From Strigops habroptila (taxonomy: Eukaryota; Chordata; Aves; Psittaciformes; Psittacidae): a DNA stretch of 64,000 bases. Where the stretch lies: the NCBI RefSeq assembly GCF_004027225.2, contig NC_044277.2, positions 85,820,283-85,884,282 of the forward strand. Reading direction: 5' to 3'. A model generated the notes under the pieces. The model did not search any database. It was not told the origin of the DNA and worked only from the letters and a program-made list of their open reading frames with translations. Numbering within the stretch: the first letter of the stretch is position 1; every line of letters begins with the position of its first letter. The position numbers and the translations under genes were made by a program. Below, one piece after another: positions 28,101 through 39,400 of this stretch.

Positions 28101-30518
28101 AGGCAGAGACTGTTTCCTACCACTCTGAATGATTACTTTGGCACGAGATGTATCTCACTAGTCAAGAAAGCCACATTCTAAGCAATTGTTTCCTGTAGGT
28201 TAGTGGAGTCCAATTCTTGAGAAAGTCTTGTCCATCAGTGACTCCTTTCCTGCATATACTGAATCAGAGCGTATTCGGCTGCAGTGACTGCTGAATAGCG
28301 CCACATCTTCATCTTCCTTCTGTAGGAAGTGGCAGACTTTCGGTGAATGTCACTTGACTTCTTCTTTGAGTCTTTCCCAGATGGACCTCCACCCCTCCAC
28401 CACCTCTTTTCCAGCACAAAGAGTCCACAAATTATACCTAAGACTTTTTCTGTCCATTCTGCTTCCACTGGGCTCCTCTTCAAGCTTAGATTCGGGCCTT
28501 CACCCTGTCCATGAGGTTGCAGGAGTGGGTCTGTGCTGCTGTAGTGTCTCTTGGCTGCTTTCCCTCCGCTTCAAGGGGCGGGTGCAACTGGGGTAATTAG
28601 CCAGGCTATGTGGGAAGCAGCCCTGCTGGAGAGCTTTGTAGGTAAGCCTTGTCTTCTGTAGTTTTTTACTTTACTCTGAAGGTGTGGATGGTCTTCCATG
28701 GAGACATAAGATCTTCCCTCTTCTGTCCTTCCCACAAGAGCCCATATGTCCAACTGAATGTGCAGGCAAGTGAGGACAGAAAAGGTCCGGCTGCCCCTTG
28801 GAGCCAGGGCGCAGTGCTGGGAGCAGAGCATCTATGCCCAGGCAACCCTGAGGGATTCGCAGTGTTCCCAGAAAGTGGAACAGCATCCTGGAGGCTCAGT
28901 CAGATCTTACACAAACATAATGAAGAAGCTGAATTTTAACACCATGGTGTATAATACAGCTTGGCTAGCTAGGATGGTGGTATTGACTAGTTCAGAATTA
29001 GTGTTGCATTCCCTTAGCGTATGATGACAAAGCACTAGTGCTTACAAAACATGTTGCTTTATACTGCAAAATCTGGTGCCAAGCACTAATTTTTGCCAAC
29101 AGAGCAATGTGCTGCATTATATCAGCATTTTATGGTGCCAAATCTTAAAAGGCAAATGAGTCCTTGCATTTCATAAGCAGCCCTACTTACTGAGCCAGGA
29201 AGCCGGTAACCTCTTAGAATAGAAAATGATAATAAATTGATTTGCATAACAAAAATGCCTCGAAGGAGTTGTTTAACTGCATTTTATATGTATGTATAAG
29301 TTTTCTGTAGTTAACTTCCCCATTTAGAAAGCATTGAGATATTAGGAGTTCTGGTGTCTTTATTTTAAATTTTTAAAGTTCAGATGGTAGTTTTGAATAT
29401 TCAGCAGAGCAGTCTGATTTGTCCCTGGGATTGTCAGCTCCCAGCTCATTCCCTGCCAAGAATATTTCATGACCCAAATACCAGTTTTCCTCCTCTATTT
29501 TACACAACTCAATTTAAATTTAGTGCCTATTTTTCCTCTGTGGTGCTTACATTCTTCACAAAGTTTAGTGATGTACAGAGTTACAAATCTGCTGTATTAC
29601 TAGGTAAAATCTAAGTAGGATTCCCTTTTATTTATAAAACACTTCTTGGTGTTACATGTTCTACTCTGATAATTAAGTCTTTCTGCCCCCACGGATGTTA
29701 TTTTTGTTACTGTTAATTAGCTCTGTCATAGAAGGCAGCTCTTAATTTTATAGTACCTTTCTCTAGGTATTTGTCATTACAGTAGCCTGGAACTTGTGCT
29801 TGGCTTCATTACATTCAACCCAGGCTCTCCAGCCTCTTGGGTGTTGATGGATACCATATAAATAAAGGTTAAAGGAAACAAAATTATTGACAGCAGACTT
29901 ACACAAGACTGGTGCACACTTTTGGGGGCCTTTTTAGGGGTTTCTAATAAACCAGAACTTTGTTAATTGGGGCCTAATCACTTTCTTGTGTGCTTTACCT
30001 GTGTTAGCGTTTTTCACAGCATAGATTTAACAACTCATCAACTAGATTTTGGTGCTAAGGGTTCAGTGTAGTCTGTGGTTTCATTTAAACTGCACCATAT
30101 TTAAGAAATGTCCAAAATCTACTAAAAGCACTGTGAGGCTTTTCCACAGCTTTTTGCATCAAGCCAAAAATGAGGCTTGCATTGCCCATTTCATTGACGT
30201 CTGTGGCTTTGCCCAGTGTGCTAACACTCATGTACTTGTTCTACTATTCCTTTAATAACTTGGTTCAGCACTGCAGGAGTAGAGAATGTTGTCTTAGAAA
30301 TCTGCATGATATGGCTTTTTAAGAGGCTTGCTTGAATACCATCACCACTTTTAAATAAGAACAAGCTATACCTGACTACTCTGTTTTGTGTTTTAGCCAG
30401 CAAGACCAAAAAACAGATATTTGTCAGCTACAATCTTCAAAACACAGACAGCAGTTTCACCTTACTCATAGAAAACAGGATCAAAGAAGAAATGATGGCT
30501 TTTCCAGAGAAGTTCTGA
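24964..30518 (+). CDS. PSMG4: Proteasome assembly chaperone 4, complete three-exon gene
   Basis: Encodes PAC4, which pairs with PAC3 (PSMG3) to guide assembly of the 20S proteasome alpha-ring in the cytosol (family knowledge). Exons 24964-25158, 25343-25418 and 30397-30518 total 393 nt, giving 130 residues against 123 recalled for human. Recognition rests on HFHAMRLRDSLFLWVGA in exon 1, DSIPVAASLLGDPSDT in exon 2, and QIFVSYNLQNTDS with the C-terminal RIKEEMMAFPEKF in exon 3. All junctions are GT-AG and the phases close (0, then 1). The ATG chosen has G at -3 and +4 and aligns with the human start. In-frame ATGs at 24667 and 24883 lie upstream in CpG-island DNA and are judged non-coding. The N-terminus carries an Ala/Gly-rich low-complexity stretch of about 18 residues before the conserved fold. 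The gene diverges from TUBB2B and converges on SLC22A23. Confidence 0.95.
25343..25418 (+). CDS. PSMG4: PSMG4 coding exon 2
   Basis: 76 nt after a TTGCAG acceptor. Encodes DSIPVAASLLGDPSDT through CLAQRL and ends with the first base of an Ala codon. Donor GTAGGT. Confidence 0.95.
25419..30396 (+). other. PSMG4: PSMG4 intron 2
   Basis: 4978-nt intron. No additional exon, CR1 or RNA gene is recognised. It contains a C13T8 pyrimidine tract at 26935-26955 and is otherwise AT-leaning unique sequence. Small open frames near 28235-29024 match nothing I recognise. Confidence 0.85.
26935..26955 (+). repeat. C13-T8 homopyrimidine tract
   Basis: Thirteen C followed directly by eight T within PSMG4 intron 2. 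It is purely pyrimidine on one strand and is likely length-polymorphic or error-prone in the assembly. Confidence 0.9.
30397..30518 (+). CDS. PSMG4: PSMG4 coding exon 3 (terminal)
   Basis: Follows a TTTTAG acceptor. CC completes the Ala codon, then SKTKKQIFVSYNLQNT and the C-terminal RIKEEMMAFPEKF, then TGA. It aligns residue by residue with the C-terminus recalled for human PAC4. Confidence 0.96.
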
Positions 30519-30900
30519 CTTGGCTTCATTGTAAAATAACCTGAAGTTTTTGTTTTAGAAAAACCAGTCGCAATTTTCACACTGACATTAAGTTACTATA
30601 TTTGTTTTATATTGTTTTGATTGAATTTGAAGTTGTTATTAAATACAGATGGACATAAATACAGTTGGAACCTGAAATTTATTATTTTTTTTTAAATTTA
30701 CTACCCTGTTAAGTAGGGAATAGGTGAGTAGAGTAGAAAATATGCTGCGACGGATGAACTTCGCTGTAGAAGTGCACATGCAGTGCCTGGCCTCCATTGA
30801 GTACTCAGATATGCTGGGAAATCACTTCCAAATTCTAGCTGTACAATTAATCTGCTATGTACTAGTATTGAATATAGCAAATAAAAAGAAAATACATTTT
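30519..30900 (+). other. PSMG4: PSMG4 3'UTR (predicted)
   Basis: AT-rich sequence after the TGA stop. Candidate poly(A) hexamers are ATTAAA at 30638-30643 and the canonical AATAAA at 30880-30885. The latter is followed by a GT-rich stretch near 30925-30960 suited to a downstream element. The proximal or distal end cannot be fixed from sequence alone. Confidence 0.5.
30880..30885 (+). terminator. PSMG4: Candidate PSMG4 polyadenylation signal (AATAAA)
   Basis: Canonical hexamer about 360 nt after the stop codon, with GT-rich DNA 40-75 nt further on. ATTAAA at 30638-30643 is the proximal alternative. Confidence 0.5.
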
Positions 30901-31990
30901 TGTATTGTAAAGCTCATAAAATGAGTGTTGCTTTGCTCCTTTTAGCCCCTGTTGGTTGTAGTACTAGTGCTGAACACTGGATTTCCTTCCATTTCTTGAG
31001 CACTAAGGACACTAGAAGGGTTTCACAAAGGAAAACTAAGTAGAAGGAAAAAGTACAGTTTGAATTTTGGAGCAATAGATAGATCTGTCAGGCTGCTAGG
31101 TGAGCATCATGGGTGTAAAGTGAGCACACTTGTTAGAAAATCAAAGCTACCACCACAAAGCACCCTGCTACTACATCTCTGGACTTGCTTTTAGGTAGGA
31201 TGGATATCCTTTCAAAGGCAGATCCATTTTCAATGAGAAAGGCAGCTAAAAGTCAACTATACCAAAAAACCCCAAACTAGCCATCGAGCAAATGACGTGG
31301 TGTCCATTTGTAGGAGTCAATACATGCTGTACTGTGGCACACCACCTATTATTCATGGCAATTTAAAGGAACACCGAGCATAGCAACCTGATGAGTGAGT
31401 CCAGGTTATTTCTTTTTCATTGCAAGTTGAGCCCTGACTCAGACATAAGCTTCTGATATGAACAAAACATACTGGTGCTGCTGCTAGACAACTGCCCTAA
31501 AATCCTACAGAAAACTGATGAACTTACCTTGCTGTGGCACCATACTCAGCAATTAAAACTGTAACAGAGAGGTTGCTGATGTAGAAGATGCAAATCGTGA
31601 TGAGTCTCTTGTGCAAGGGGGTTTGAACAGCCAGTGGCTTCGACACTGCAGATCTGATGTGGGCACAGGCAGCCCTTCCTTACCTGCGGGAACAGCCACC
31701 GGTCCTTGGCTGCAGTTCAAGATCAGAACAGCAACTATGGGAGGGGTATTTTCGTTTTAATTCACACCACCCAGGAAACAGTCAACTATCTGTCATTAGT
31801 CAACTATCTGTGATTGACTATCAAGAATAATTAGTTGCAAATCAATGTGCTGACTTAATTAGCCTGATTTACAATCAGCTGCTCCTGTTTGTACAGGAGG
31901 GTAGGACTGTTCCCTGAGGTGTCACTGACATTATAGCTGCTGCCGGGCTGGTTCAGAAGTCACTGCGAGGGAGCCAGACCAAGGAGAGCA
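30901..31990. other. Gap between convergent PSMG4 and SLC22A23 3' ends
   Basis: About 1.1 kb of non-coding DNA separates the predicted 3' ends of two genes transcribed toward each other. It holds no gene or recognised mobile element. A 14-bp unit (AGTCAACTATCTGT) occurs twice at 31780-31793 and 31798-31811. Confidence 0.55.
31780..31811 (+). repeat. 18-bp-period tandem duplication
   Basis: AGTCAACTATCTGT is present twice with 18-bp spacing. It is a simple local duplication next to the predicted SLC22A23 3' end. Confidence 0.85.
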
Positions 31991-32010
31991 AACTGATGGG
32001 ACAACGTCAT

Positions 32011-32016
32011 TTTATT
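32011..32016 (-). terminator. SLC22A23: Candidate SLC22A23 polyadenylation signal (AATAAA)
   Basis: The plus strand reads TTTATT, giving AATAAA on the coding strand about 4.1 kb after the stop codon. Alternative AATAAA hexamers occur at 33187-33192 and 34241-34246. The most distal is preferred because it would give the long 3'UTR typical of this gene. This is inference from motif and position. Confidence 0.45.
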
Positions 32017-32302
32017 CTGTACATTTACATACAAAGTTCTTTTCAGTAGGTACAACAGATGTAACATCATGCAGACATTTAGCTTGTAAGACTGTTTTCA
32101 GTACTTGATTTAAGCTTGTGCTATGAGAAAGCACCACCAGACTATTCATGATCAAAACATACAGTAACACGATTCTTTAAAACTTCATCAGAAACTGAAA
32201 TGGGGAGGGAGGTCTCACCCACTAGACATAACACACCATACTCCTTTCCCAAAACATTTTACACAATACATTTAAAATGAGGTTTGTAATTTCATTTTTC
32301 TT

Positions 32303-32340
32303 AAAAAAAAAAAAAAAAAGAAAAAAAAAAGAAAAAGAAA
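32303..32340 (+). repeat. A-rich low-complexity run
   Basis: A-homopolymers interrupted by single G residues over 38 bp, followed shortly by a C11 run at 32364-32374. It could be mistaken for a retroposon tail, but no retrocopy body is recognised beside it. Confidence 0.85.
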
Positions 32341-35300
32341 GAAGTTACAGCAGGGGAGATCATCCCCCCCCCCCGCTTAATAGTGTTGTCTTATGTGCCA
32401 GCTACAGGTGCAACTTGACATTCACAGAGTTCAGTTAATGGCACTTCTGCTTCCAATTTGGTGACCTTTAGTGTTTGGCTCCAGGAAGTGGCAACAGTGA
32501 AGTAAAATACTTCCATTAAAAAATAAAATAAAATTAAAAAAAGCCTGCTTAACGAAACCATAAAGTAAATCCCACAATCCCCTTTCTGAGTGGCCACAAA
32601 ACACTTGCAAGCTGGTGACTGTCCTTATCCATTTGCAGCATGTCTGGCAACAAAAGCAGTACTGAAACCTTAAAAGGGGACAAACCCCCCAGGATCAAGC
32701 ATAATGTCACTTTCACATTTTTGTTTAGACTTACAAAAATGGAAGGAAGCCCTTACATGGTAAACCCAAAGAAAAATCCACTGATGGGCTTAGAGGTTAC
32801 TGAAGGTTCACAGAAAAAAGGCCCAAATGGACAGGGCACCTTTAACTGCTTCCGCTGTTGCGGTGGCTGAAAAGAGCCACCTTGAGGAAAGCCTTTCCTG
32901 GTGATGGCTGTGGAGAAGACGTGGCTGGTGGTGCAGGGGACTGGGACCCTAGCAGAGAGCCCTGGCCTGCTGTGAGACAAGGCAGAGCAGGGTAAGCATC
33001 TCCACCTCTCCTTTCTGCCCTGCTGCATCACCTGCTGCCCGACTCCTCCACACAAGGTATGCTTAGCAAAAGCCTTCCAATGCTGTGAGCATGTGTGGAA
33101 AGAAAATCATCATCACAGAAGTGTTTCCTGTCTTTTCAGGAAAAGGAGCGAAACTAGAGCTGCCAAGGCAGGAAATTAGTTGGTGTTTTATTGTCATGCC
33201 AGAGGCAGAGGGCCAGACCAACCTGAGAAGTTGGGGGTCCCCATGTTGCAGAAGATCAGTACCAACTACCTGGTTTCAGGCAAAAAAACCCAAACCCAAA
33301 AGCAACAAATAAAGTAAATTTCGTAAGATTAAAAAAAAAAGAAAAGAAAATTGCCGTATATTCCTGCCACCTAGTTTGTTACTATATAAATGTTGATATG
33401 TTCAAACAACCATTCTCTTCCCTGGGCCTATCTGTCACCAGAGAGCAACCACCAGAATAGGAAACGATAAAGTGCTGTGGACAACAGCGGTGAGCACACC
33501 AGGACTGCTGACAGTGCTGGAAGCAGCTGGATTTATAGCCTTGCGGATGGTCTACAAGAGCCGTACTTGAGCACACAGGCACAGAGACCACGAAGGAAGG
33601 AGCCGCTGGCTCCGTGGCACGATGGATGGCAGGACGCTGCTCTCCGCCTCTGTGCTTGCACCTTCTCGCTTTAAGGCCCTTTTTCTATTCCCTTAAGACT
33701 TGTTTGCTTCTTCAATTTTTTGTTGTGAACCCACTCCCTCCCCGCCCTGTCCCCAATATGTGTGGCTTGCCATAAGCATCTCGCATTGAAGGCAAAAGGT
33801 ATTGCACAAATTTGGCACGTGAATACTGTGTGGATGGGGAAGGCCTGGGTTTTTTCCTTAGGTGAACACAGGCTGCAGAAGTCTCAGCGCAGGAAAAAAG
33901 AGAGAAGCAGCCGCACTCAAGCTCAAAAATAAAACTTGAGTGTAAGGAAGATTGGGCTCTCGCTGTCACAGCAAGTCTAGCAAAGGTAGAAAACAAAAAA
34001 ACCCCAGTAGTGTAACTTTGGGCAAAACTACCATCAACTGGTCCAGTGTTTTTTACCAGGCTCAAGAAGAACCTGAACGTCCACATCCTCTGTACAAAAA
34101 TTAGCAGCTTTAGGACAACATTGTTACTCTGAACACAACAATCTCTGTCGCTTCTGCAGGTCTACCTGTCCCCTTGCACTCGTCAGCATCTGAGGCTGCG
34201 CTACTCACATACATCGCCCGCCGGGAGCACATATCTCTGATTTATTTGGGACTGTAAGAGGACATTGGCAGCCTAATGGAGGATGGAAATTGTTAGGTAC
34301 AGTAGTTAATCGACAATATATACAGCAAAGGAGGAAAGGGGAGGGAAGGTAGAGGAGGAAAGTGCAAATAAGCACTTTCCATGTGTATGAACGTAAGATG
34401 TACATCAAACAAAGTGGCAATCATATGGACACTCAATACAACATCAACATCCTGCTGCTCTGTTTGTTTGAACACCTGCACTACCGAGCAACCACAAATG
34501 GATGGCCTGAGTGAGAAAGGAGAAAAGGGAGGGAAAGCAGGGAGGTTAACTACAATGCAAGAAAGCTGCTTGCTTACAAAGTCCTTGCATTGAACTAGAT
34601 CCTCACGATAGCCACACAGTGAGAACCAAAAGCCAAAGGACATAGGTGGTTTGGGGGCTGGAGAAGTCAAGGGGCTACTATCAAAGTGCCATCTGCACAG
34701 CAGGAGACAAACTGGGTGTTCACTTTGCTCAGCCTAGAGTAGGATTGATCCAATGTAAGTAAACTTTTTTTTTCCTGAATCAAAAATCCTACAAGAGCAG
34801 CTGGGGAAGGTGGGAAATCTGGGTGAGTTCACTGTATATTCTTGGGTCAGAACCAGAAAACAACTCTAAAAGCCCCAAGACAGCCAACAGCAGACCATAA
34901 GTCATTATTCACAGGCTATCCATTCATTCTTTTCCAATAGTCACTTAAGCATTTTGTCCACTTAAATTGAAAACCCAAACCCTGGTTGTAAAAACAGGTA
35001 AGGCAATGCCAGGACGTTCATTTCCCAGGAGCGGGAATCCCAGCTGCGTTGCCTTTTGGAATAAAGATACAGATCATAGCCCATGCTCTTCACTTTTTGT
35101 CCCTGGTGGTCTATGTTCTTCTCCTGGAGCAGTCAATCAGAGATTCTGGGCCTCCTGGTAATTAAAGCTATTCTCAAGAAAACTAATTTTTGCATCACCG
35201 GTCAAATCATTTACATCATCTACATTACTATTAAAGACCAGCGGGAACCATCTAAAATAGATTAATGGGCTCTTAAAATGCAGAAGGGCTGATACTTATT

Positions 35301-36064
35301 GAAAAATCAGCTTGTTTGGGTAGGATTCTTTTTCCCACTGCATTCGGTGGAAAAAAAAAAGGTACTAATTTAGAAAATAACTTTTAAGTGCACATAGGCT
35401 ATAAAAACAAACATAAGCTGCCTAAAATGCAGTCAGAGTTTTGAGTCACAACAGGTTTTGCTTTTTTTTTTTTGTCTTATTTTCTTTTTGGTGTATACAA
35501 ACACAGCAGGCAACCTGGGCTCTTGGACCTTCTAGACAGGCAGAAGAATGTTGCACAAGTCTAAATTTCAGTCAGTTCAACTTTGCAGTGGATCCCTCTT
35601 TCCTTTAAAGAAACACAAAACCAAAACAGAAAACACCCGCCCCCCACCCCCCATGGTTTCTTTCTTGGAATGGCTGCACCTCTTATAATAAGATGGCTTC
35701 ATTTTTGTGATCTATGAAAGGAAAAGGAAATAAAGTGCTTCTTGAGAATAAATCAAAATAAATACACATATTTAATGGCAGGAAAGTAAGAGTTCTGAAG
35801 GGCTACCTCCAGTCAGGTCTCTTCTCAGATGAGTCTTTTCCCCCATAATGTTTTCAAGAGCAATCTGCACAACAGTTGAAGAAGATGCCAAAAGTTGCTT
35901 TAGCAGCAGAGTTGAATTTCCCCCAAGTCTGTGTCTGCTCCACTACTGGTTTGTAAAATCTGTGCAAAACACCTTTACCCAAAGTGCTGCTCCTCCTGCA
36001 CAACAGCATCAAATAAAATACAAAGAAAGAGGAGAAGAAAAAACAACAAACAAAACACCCAACC

Positions 36065-36085
36065 AAAAAAAAAAAAAAAAAAAAA
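36065..36085 (-). repeat. SLC22A23: T21 run just after the SLC22A23 stop codon
   Basis: Twenty-one A on the plus strand, thus a U21 tract in the SLC22A23 transcript starting about 20 nt after the stop. Poly-U tracts can bind ELAV/HuR or TIA-type proteins, but no functional claim can be made from sequence. Confidence 0.9.
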
Positions 36086-36104
36086 GAGGAAAAAATCCAC
36101 CCGG

Positions 36105-36462
36105 TTACATTGACTTCATCCCGTTGGCAGTGGTGTTCTCCGAGATCCCGTCGCTCACAGCTGCTGAGTCGTGGAGGCCAGAGTAATCCTTGAGTTCAGA
36201 GTTTGTCAGGAGCAGGGGCTGCTCCCCCTTCTTGTGCGGCAGAAGCGGCTGCCGGGTGTAATGTTCCCCGTCCGGGATGTTCTCGGGCAGGTTCTGGTTC
36301 TTGCTCTCCGGCAGCAGCAGGATGCAGATGATGCAGATGAGCGTACAGCAGGCGAAGATGACGTGGTGGAGGAAGTATCCTTTCTGGTTGTGGAGCTCCA
36401 TGATGGGGGCAGTCAGGCGGCCGAAGCCCGCGCTGGCCAGGACCAGCCCCAGCCCACCTCCC
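36105..36462 (-). CDS. SLC22A23: SLC22A23 terminal coding exon
   Basis: Starts after a TTTGTAG acceptor. G completes an Arg codon, then [18 protein letters not shown]12 ([20 protein letters not shown]) and a roughly 68-residue cytosolic tail with [15 protein letters not shown], then TAA. 118 residues. At the junction this gene reads RGGGLGL where I recall RCGGLGL in human. Confidence 0.96.
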
Positions 36463-39400
36463 CTACAAACACAGCAGAGGTGAGAGCCCGGCCCCACAGC
36501 CCGCTCCTGCCAGCGCAGCCCCATCGGCACTGGGGAGGGATCCCCCGGAACACCCCTTGGGGTCTGGCATGCAGCCAGGCATCTGAAATCTCAAAGGCAA
36601 GCCTCGTTTGCCCACAGCTTTCACACTGCACAGTTACTCCAGCAGGGAGTTGCTCTGCTGTTGTAGATCATTGCTGCCTTTTTGCCTTAGCATGGGGAAA
36701 TAACTATAATCACTTAACTATCTTTTCACACCCATATAACTGCCCCCACATAAGGAGAAGAGGAGCTTTATCGTGTGAGTGTGTAGCCAGCCCTCTAAAG
36801 CATTCCCATTTCTAAGTATTTCCAGATTCAGTGAGGGAAAACCAGATTTTTCTTAGCATGCCAGCCTTCTCCAGCTTAGACAAGACACACCAAGAAGCAG
36901 TAGGTGCAAAAGTCAATTTTAGCTGCCTCTGAAGTATCTGGCATCAATCAGCAGTGGAGACAGGAGATGAGACTTTACAGGCCACTGCCTCGATCCATTA
37001 TACCAAACACTGAGTGCTGAAATATTTTCTAAATAAAAACATGTTTCTAAATAAAAACACGTTGTGGCTCGAACCTCTCCACACTGATGTCGTAATAAAA
37101 TGCATAAATTTTCAGGAAAAAAAAAGCCCACAACGTAGCTGGTGGTTAGAATAGGAAAACAAGAGTTTGGGATTTATTTTGTCTTAACTCACTGTACAAA
37201 GTTGAGCCAGGTCCCTCACTTTACTCTTTGTTGCTCTTCTTGTATCACAGAAAGGCTATGAAAAAGTTAGCATGGGTGAAATGCTTAAATTATAAATAGG
37301 TGCATGTGCACTCCCACCTCGTTTTGAGGCACGGCTCGTGCTCCCAGGGCCTCTCTCTGCTGGGTGACCCTGCACAGAAATGGCACCACAGGCATTTCTC
37401 TAGAGCAGACCTCTAGAGAGGTCTCCCTCCTCCTGCTGAGGCACAACCGAGGTCTCCGGCCAGCAGAGCATCCCCTTCAAGAGACTTGCTTTAGCAAAAT
37501 CTCTGAGGGAGGTGGCTTATTCTTCGTTTTCCAGAGACCCTGCTGCCTGCAGAGGGAGGTGTCTCCCCACGAGCTTAATCGCGGGCACCATGTGCTCCCC
37601 ACTCTCCCACCAAGCTCGCCTGGGCAGCCAGCTTCCTGCAGCTCCTTTGGGAGATGCCATCTATTCCCAAAGCCTCTGGTGATCAGGCAGGCTCAGGTGC
37701 TTCATTTCCTGGCCCAATGGCAGAGATGTAATTATTAACAATAACCAGACCTTACAGAAGACAACTATAGGCGGCAAATGAACTGCTTTACATCAAGCAC
37801 TTGGAAAAAAATAAATTCATCTACTACTGATCATACTAGAAACCACAGCACTATAGACCTACAAATGTCAAATTCACTCAGCCAAACACCATGTTAAAGC
37901 TAATCTTTACCCAATCCTTTCCAAAATCCACTGCTGCTTGCTTGACAGCTAAAGGGCAGCAAACACAGGTTTCAAAGATGCTCTTGGAACACTGATCAGA
38001 AATTCACATATGTACATTCTAATTCTCCAGACTCGGCAGAGCATCTTTCACAAACAACAGTGATTTCCTCAAATACTGCAAAAGCCCTCAGTAAAAACTT
38101 GCCAGCTTTCTGACGGCAATTTAGAAAGCCAGCTGAATGCAGCCATTGTGCAACTGGCCTCCCTGCAACTTCATTAACACACTCACATGAGTAATTGACA
38201 CAACCAGCCCTAAATGCAAGGCAAACCACTCTCCAAGTTGGCTCTGGAGCAACAAAAGCCCAGCTCATTTACATCAGTGTTTGCTACAGCTAAATTGTAT
38301 CTCAACCCCCTAGGAGGACCTGAGGTGAGTTTTAAAAGCTGCTGAAAAGGACACCAAGCAAACTGAAAGGAAACAGGAAAGAGCAGCAACAAAGACGGCT
38401 CTGTCATTATCGGTCAAGGGGCTTCAGATTTGGAGAGGGGGGGGAAAAAGAAGTTTTTCCACATGATGTCAGTAATTAGAGTGGGCATTACTGTACCCAG
38501 CACCATCAAAACCTGGCAGAAGGAGGCTTGAAAATACATGTTGGTATGGGTCCCAGATTTTTTTTTTTTTTTTTTTAAGTTTGACTATACTGCAAATATG
38601 GAAGGGAGAAAGGAAAAAAGAACTGCAAATACTGTCAGGAATTGTTTGTTGTTCACAGGAACAACAAAAAATGTACACGTCAGGAAAACGGATACAGGGC
38701 AAAAGAGGCTGCACACTCATAATTCACTGGTTTTGCAGCCGCCCTGGGGAAGCAGGTGGAAACCAAAACTAGAGTGTTTTGGGGTACCGCTCCTCCGCAG
38801 TATGAGGTCTCTCACGGCAGGGGCCAGTGTCTGTACTCCAAATCCACCCAGAGGTGCAGAGTGGACTCAAGAGAGGGAGTGTGAGGGTTGCTGGCATCAA
38901 CGGCAAGCCCCAGCTTCTCCCCTCACACCTCTGCCTAGCAGCTCCTGCTGTGGGGGGCTTTCCCATGGCATGGCCCCAGTGGAGATCAGAGCCATATCCC
39001 TGACCCCTGCTTGCCCAGCAGCAGCGGGGCAGGATGGTTTGCATGAGGTTTATGTTCCTGACATGGGCAAACTCCAAAGGGACCATGGTCCAAACACTGA
39101 ACTCAGACCAGGTTTTTAGGGCTTTATCCAGTCAGCCCAGCCACTTCTTGAAGTCAGTCCCTGAAAGCTTCCACAGTTTTTCCCTGCCTTTCCTGTACAT
39201 AAGTGACCCTGAGTCCCATATGTAAGTGACCCTATTGTGCCAGAGCTTCAGCAACACACCAAGACGCCCCTGGCCTCATGGGGCAAGGCACCACCTTTGA
39301 AAAGCCAGGCCTGGGCCAGTTCCCAGTAAACAGCACTGGAATTTTAGCTTGAGACAGCTATTGATGGCCATCGTCACCCCCTCTTCATTTCTTCAGATGG

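Larger units (their letters stand above)
32017..36104 (-). other. SLC22A23: SLC22A23 3'UTR (predicted)
   Basis: About 4.1 kb downstream of the TAA stop with no coding potential that I recognise. It contains a T21 run on the coding strand directly after the stop, an A/T-rich low-complexity run at 32303-32340 (A-rich on plus), a C11 run at 32364-32374, and several AATAAA signals that allow alternative polyadenylation. Confidence 0.5.

Noticed and set aside
32303-32340. A-rich run as the tail of a processed pseudogene
   Set aside because: No retrocopied coding sequence lies upstream of it. The run sits inside the predicted SLC22A23 3'UTR as low-complexity DNA.
36463-36530. Upstream ATG giving a 141-codon frame for the SLC22A23 end
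   Set aside because: The extra N-terminal residues are translated intron. The true exon begins at 36462 after a TTTGTAG acceptor, with an Arg codon split from the previous exon.
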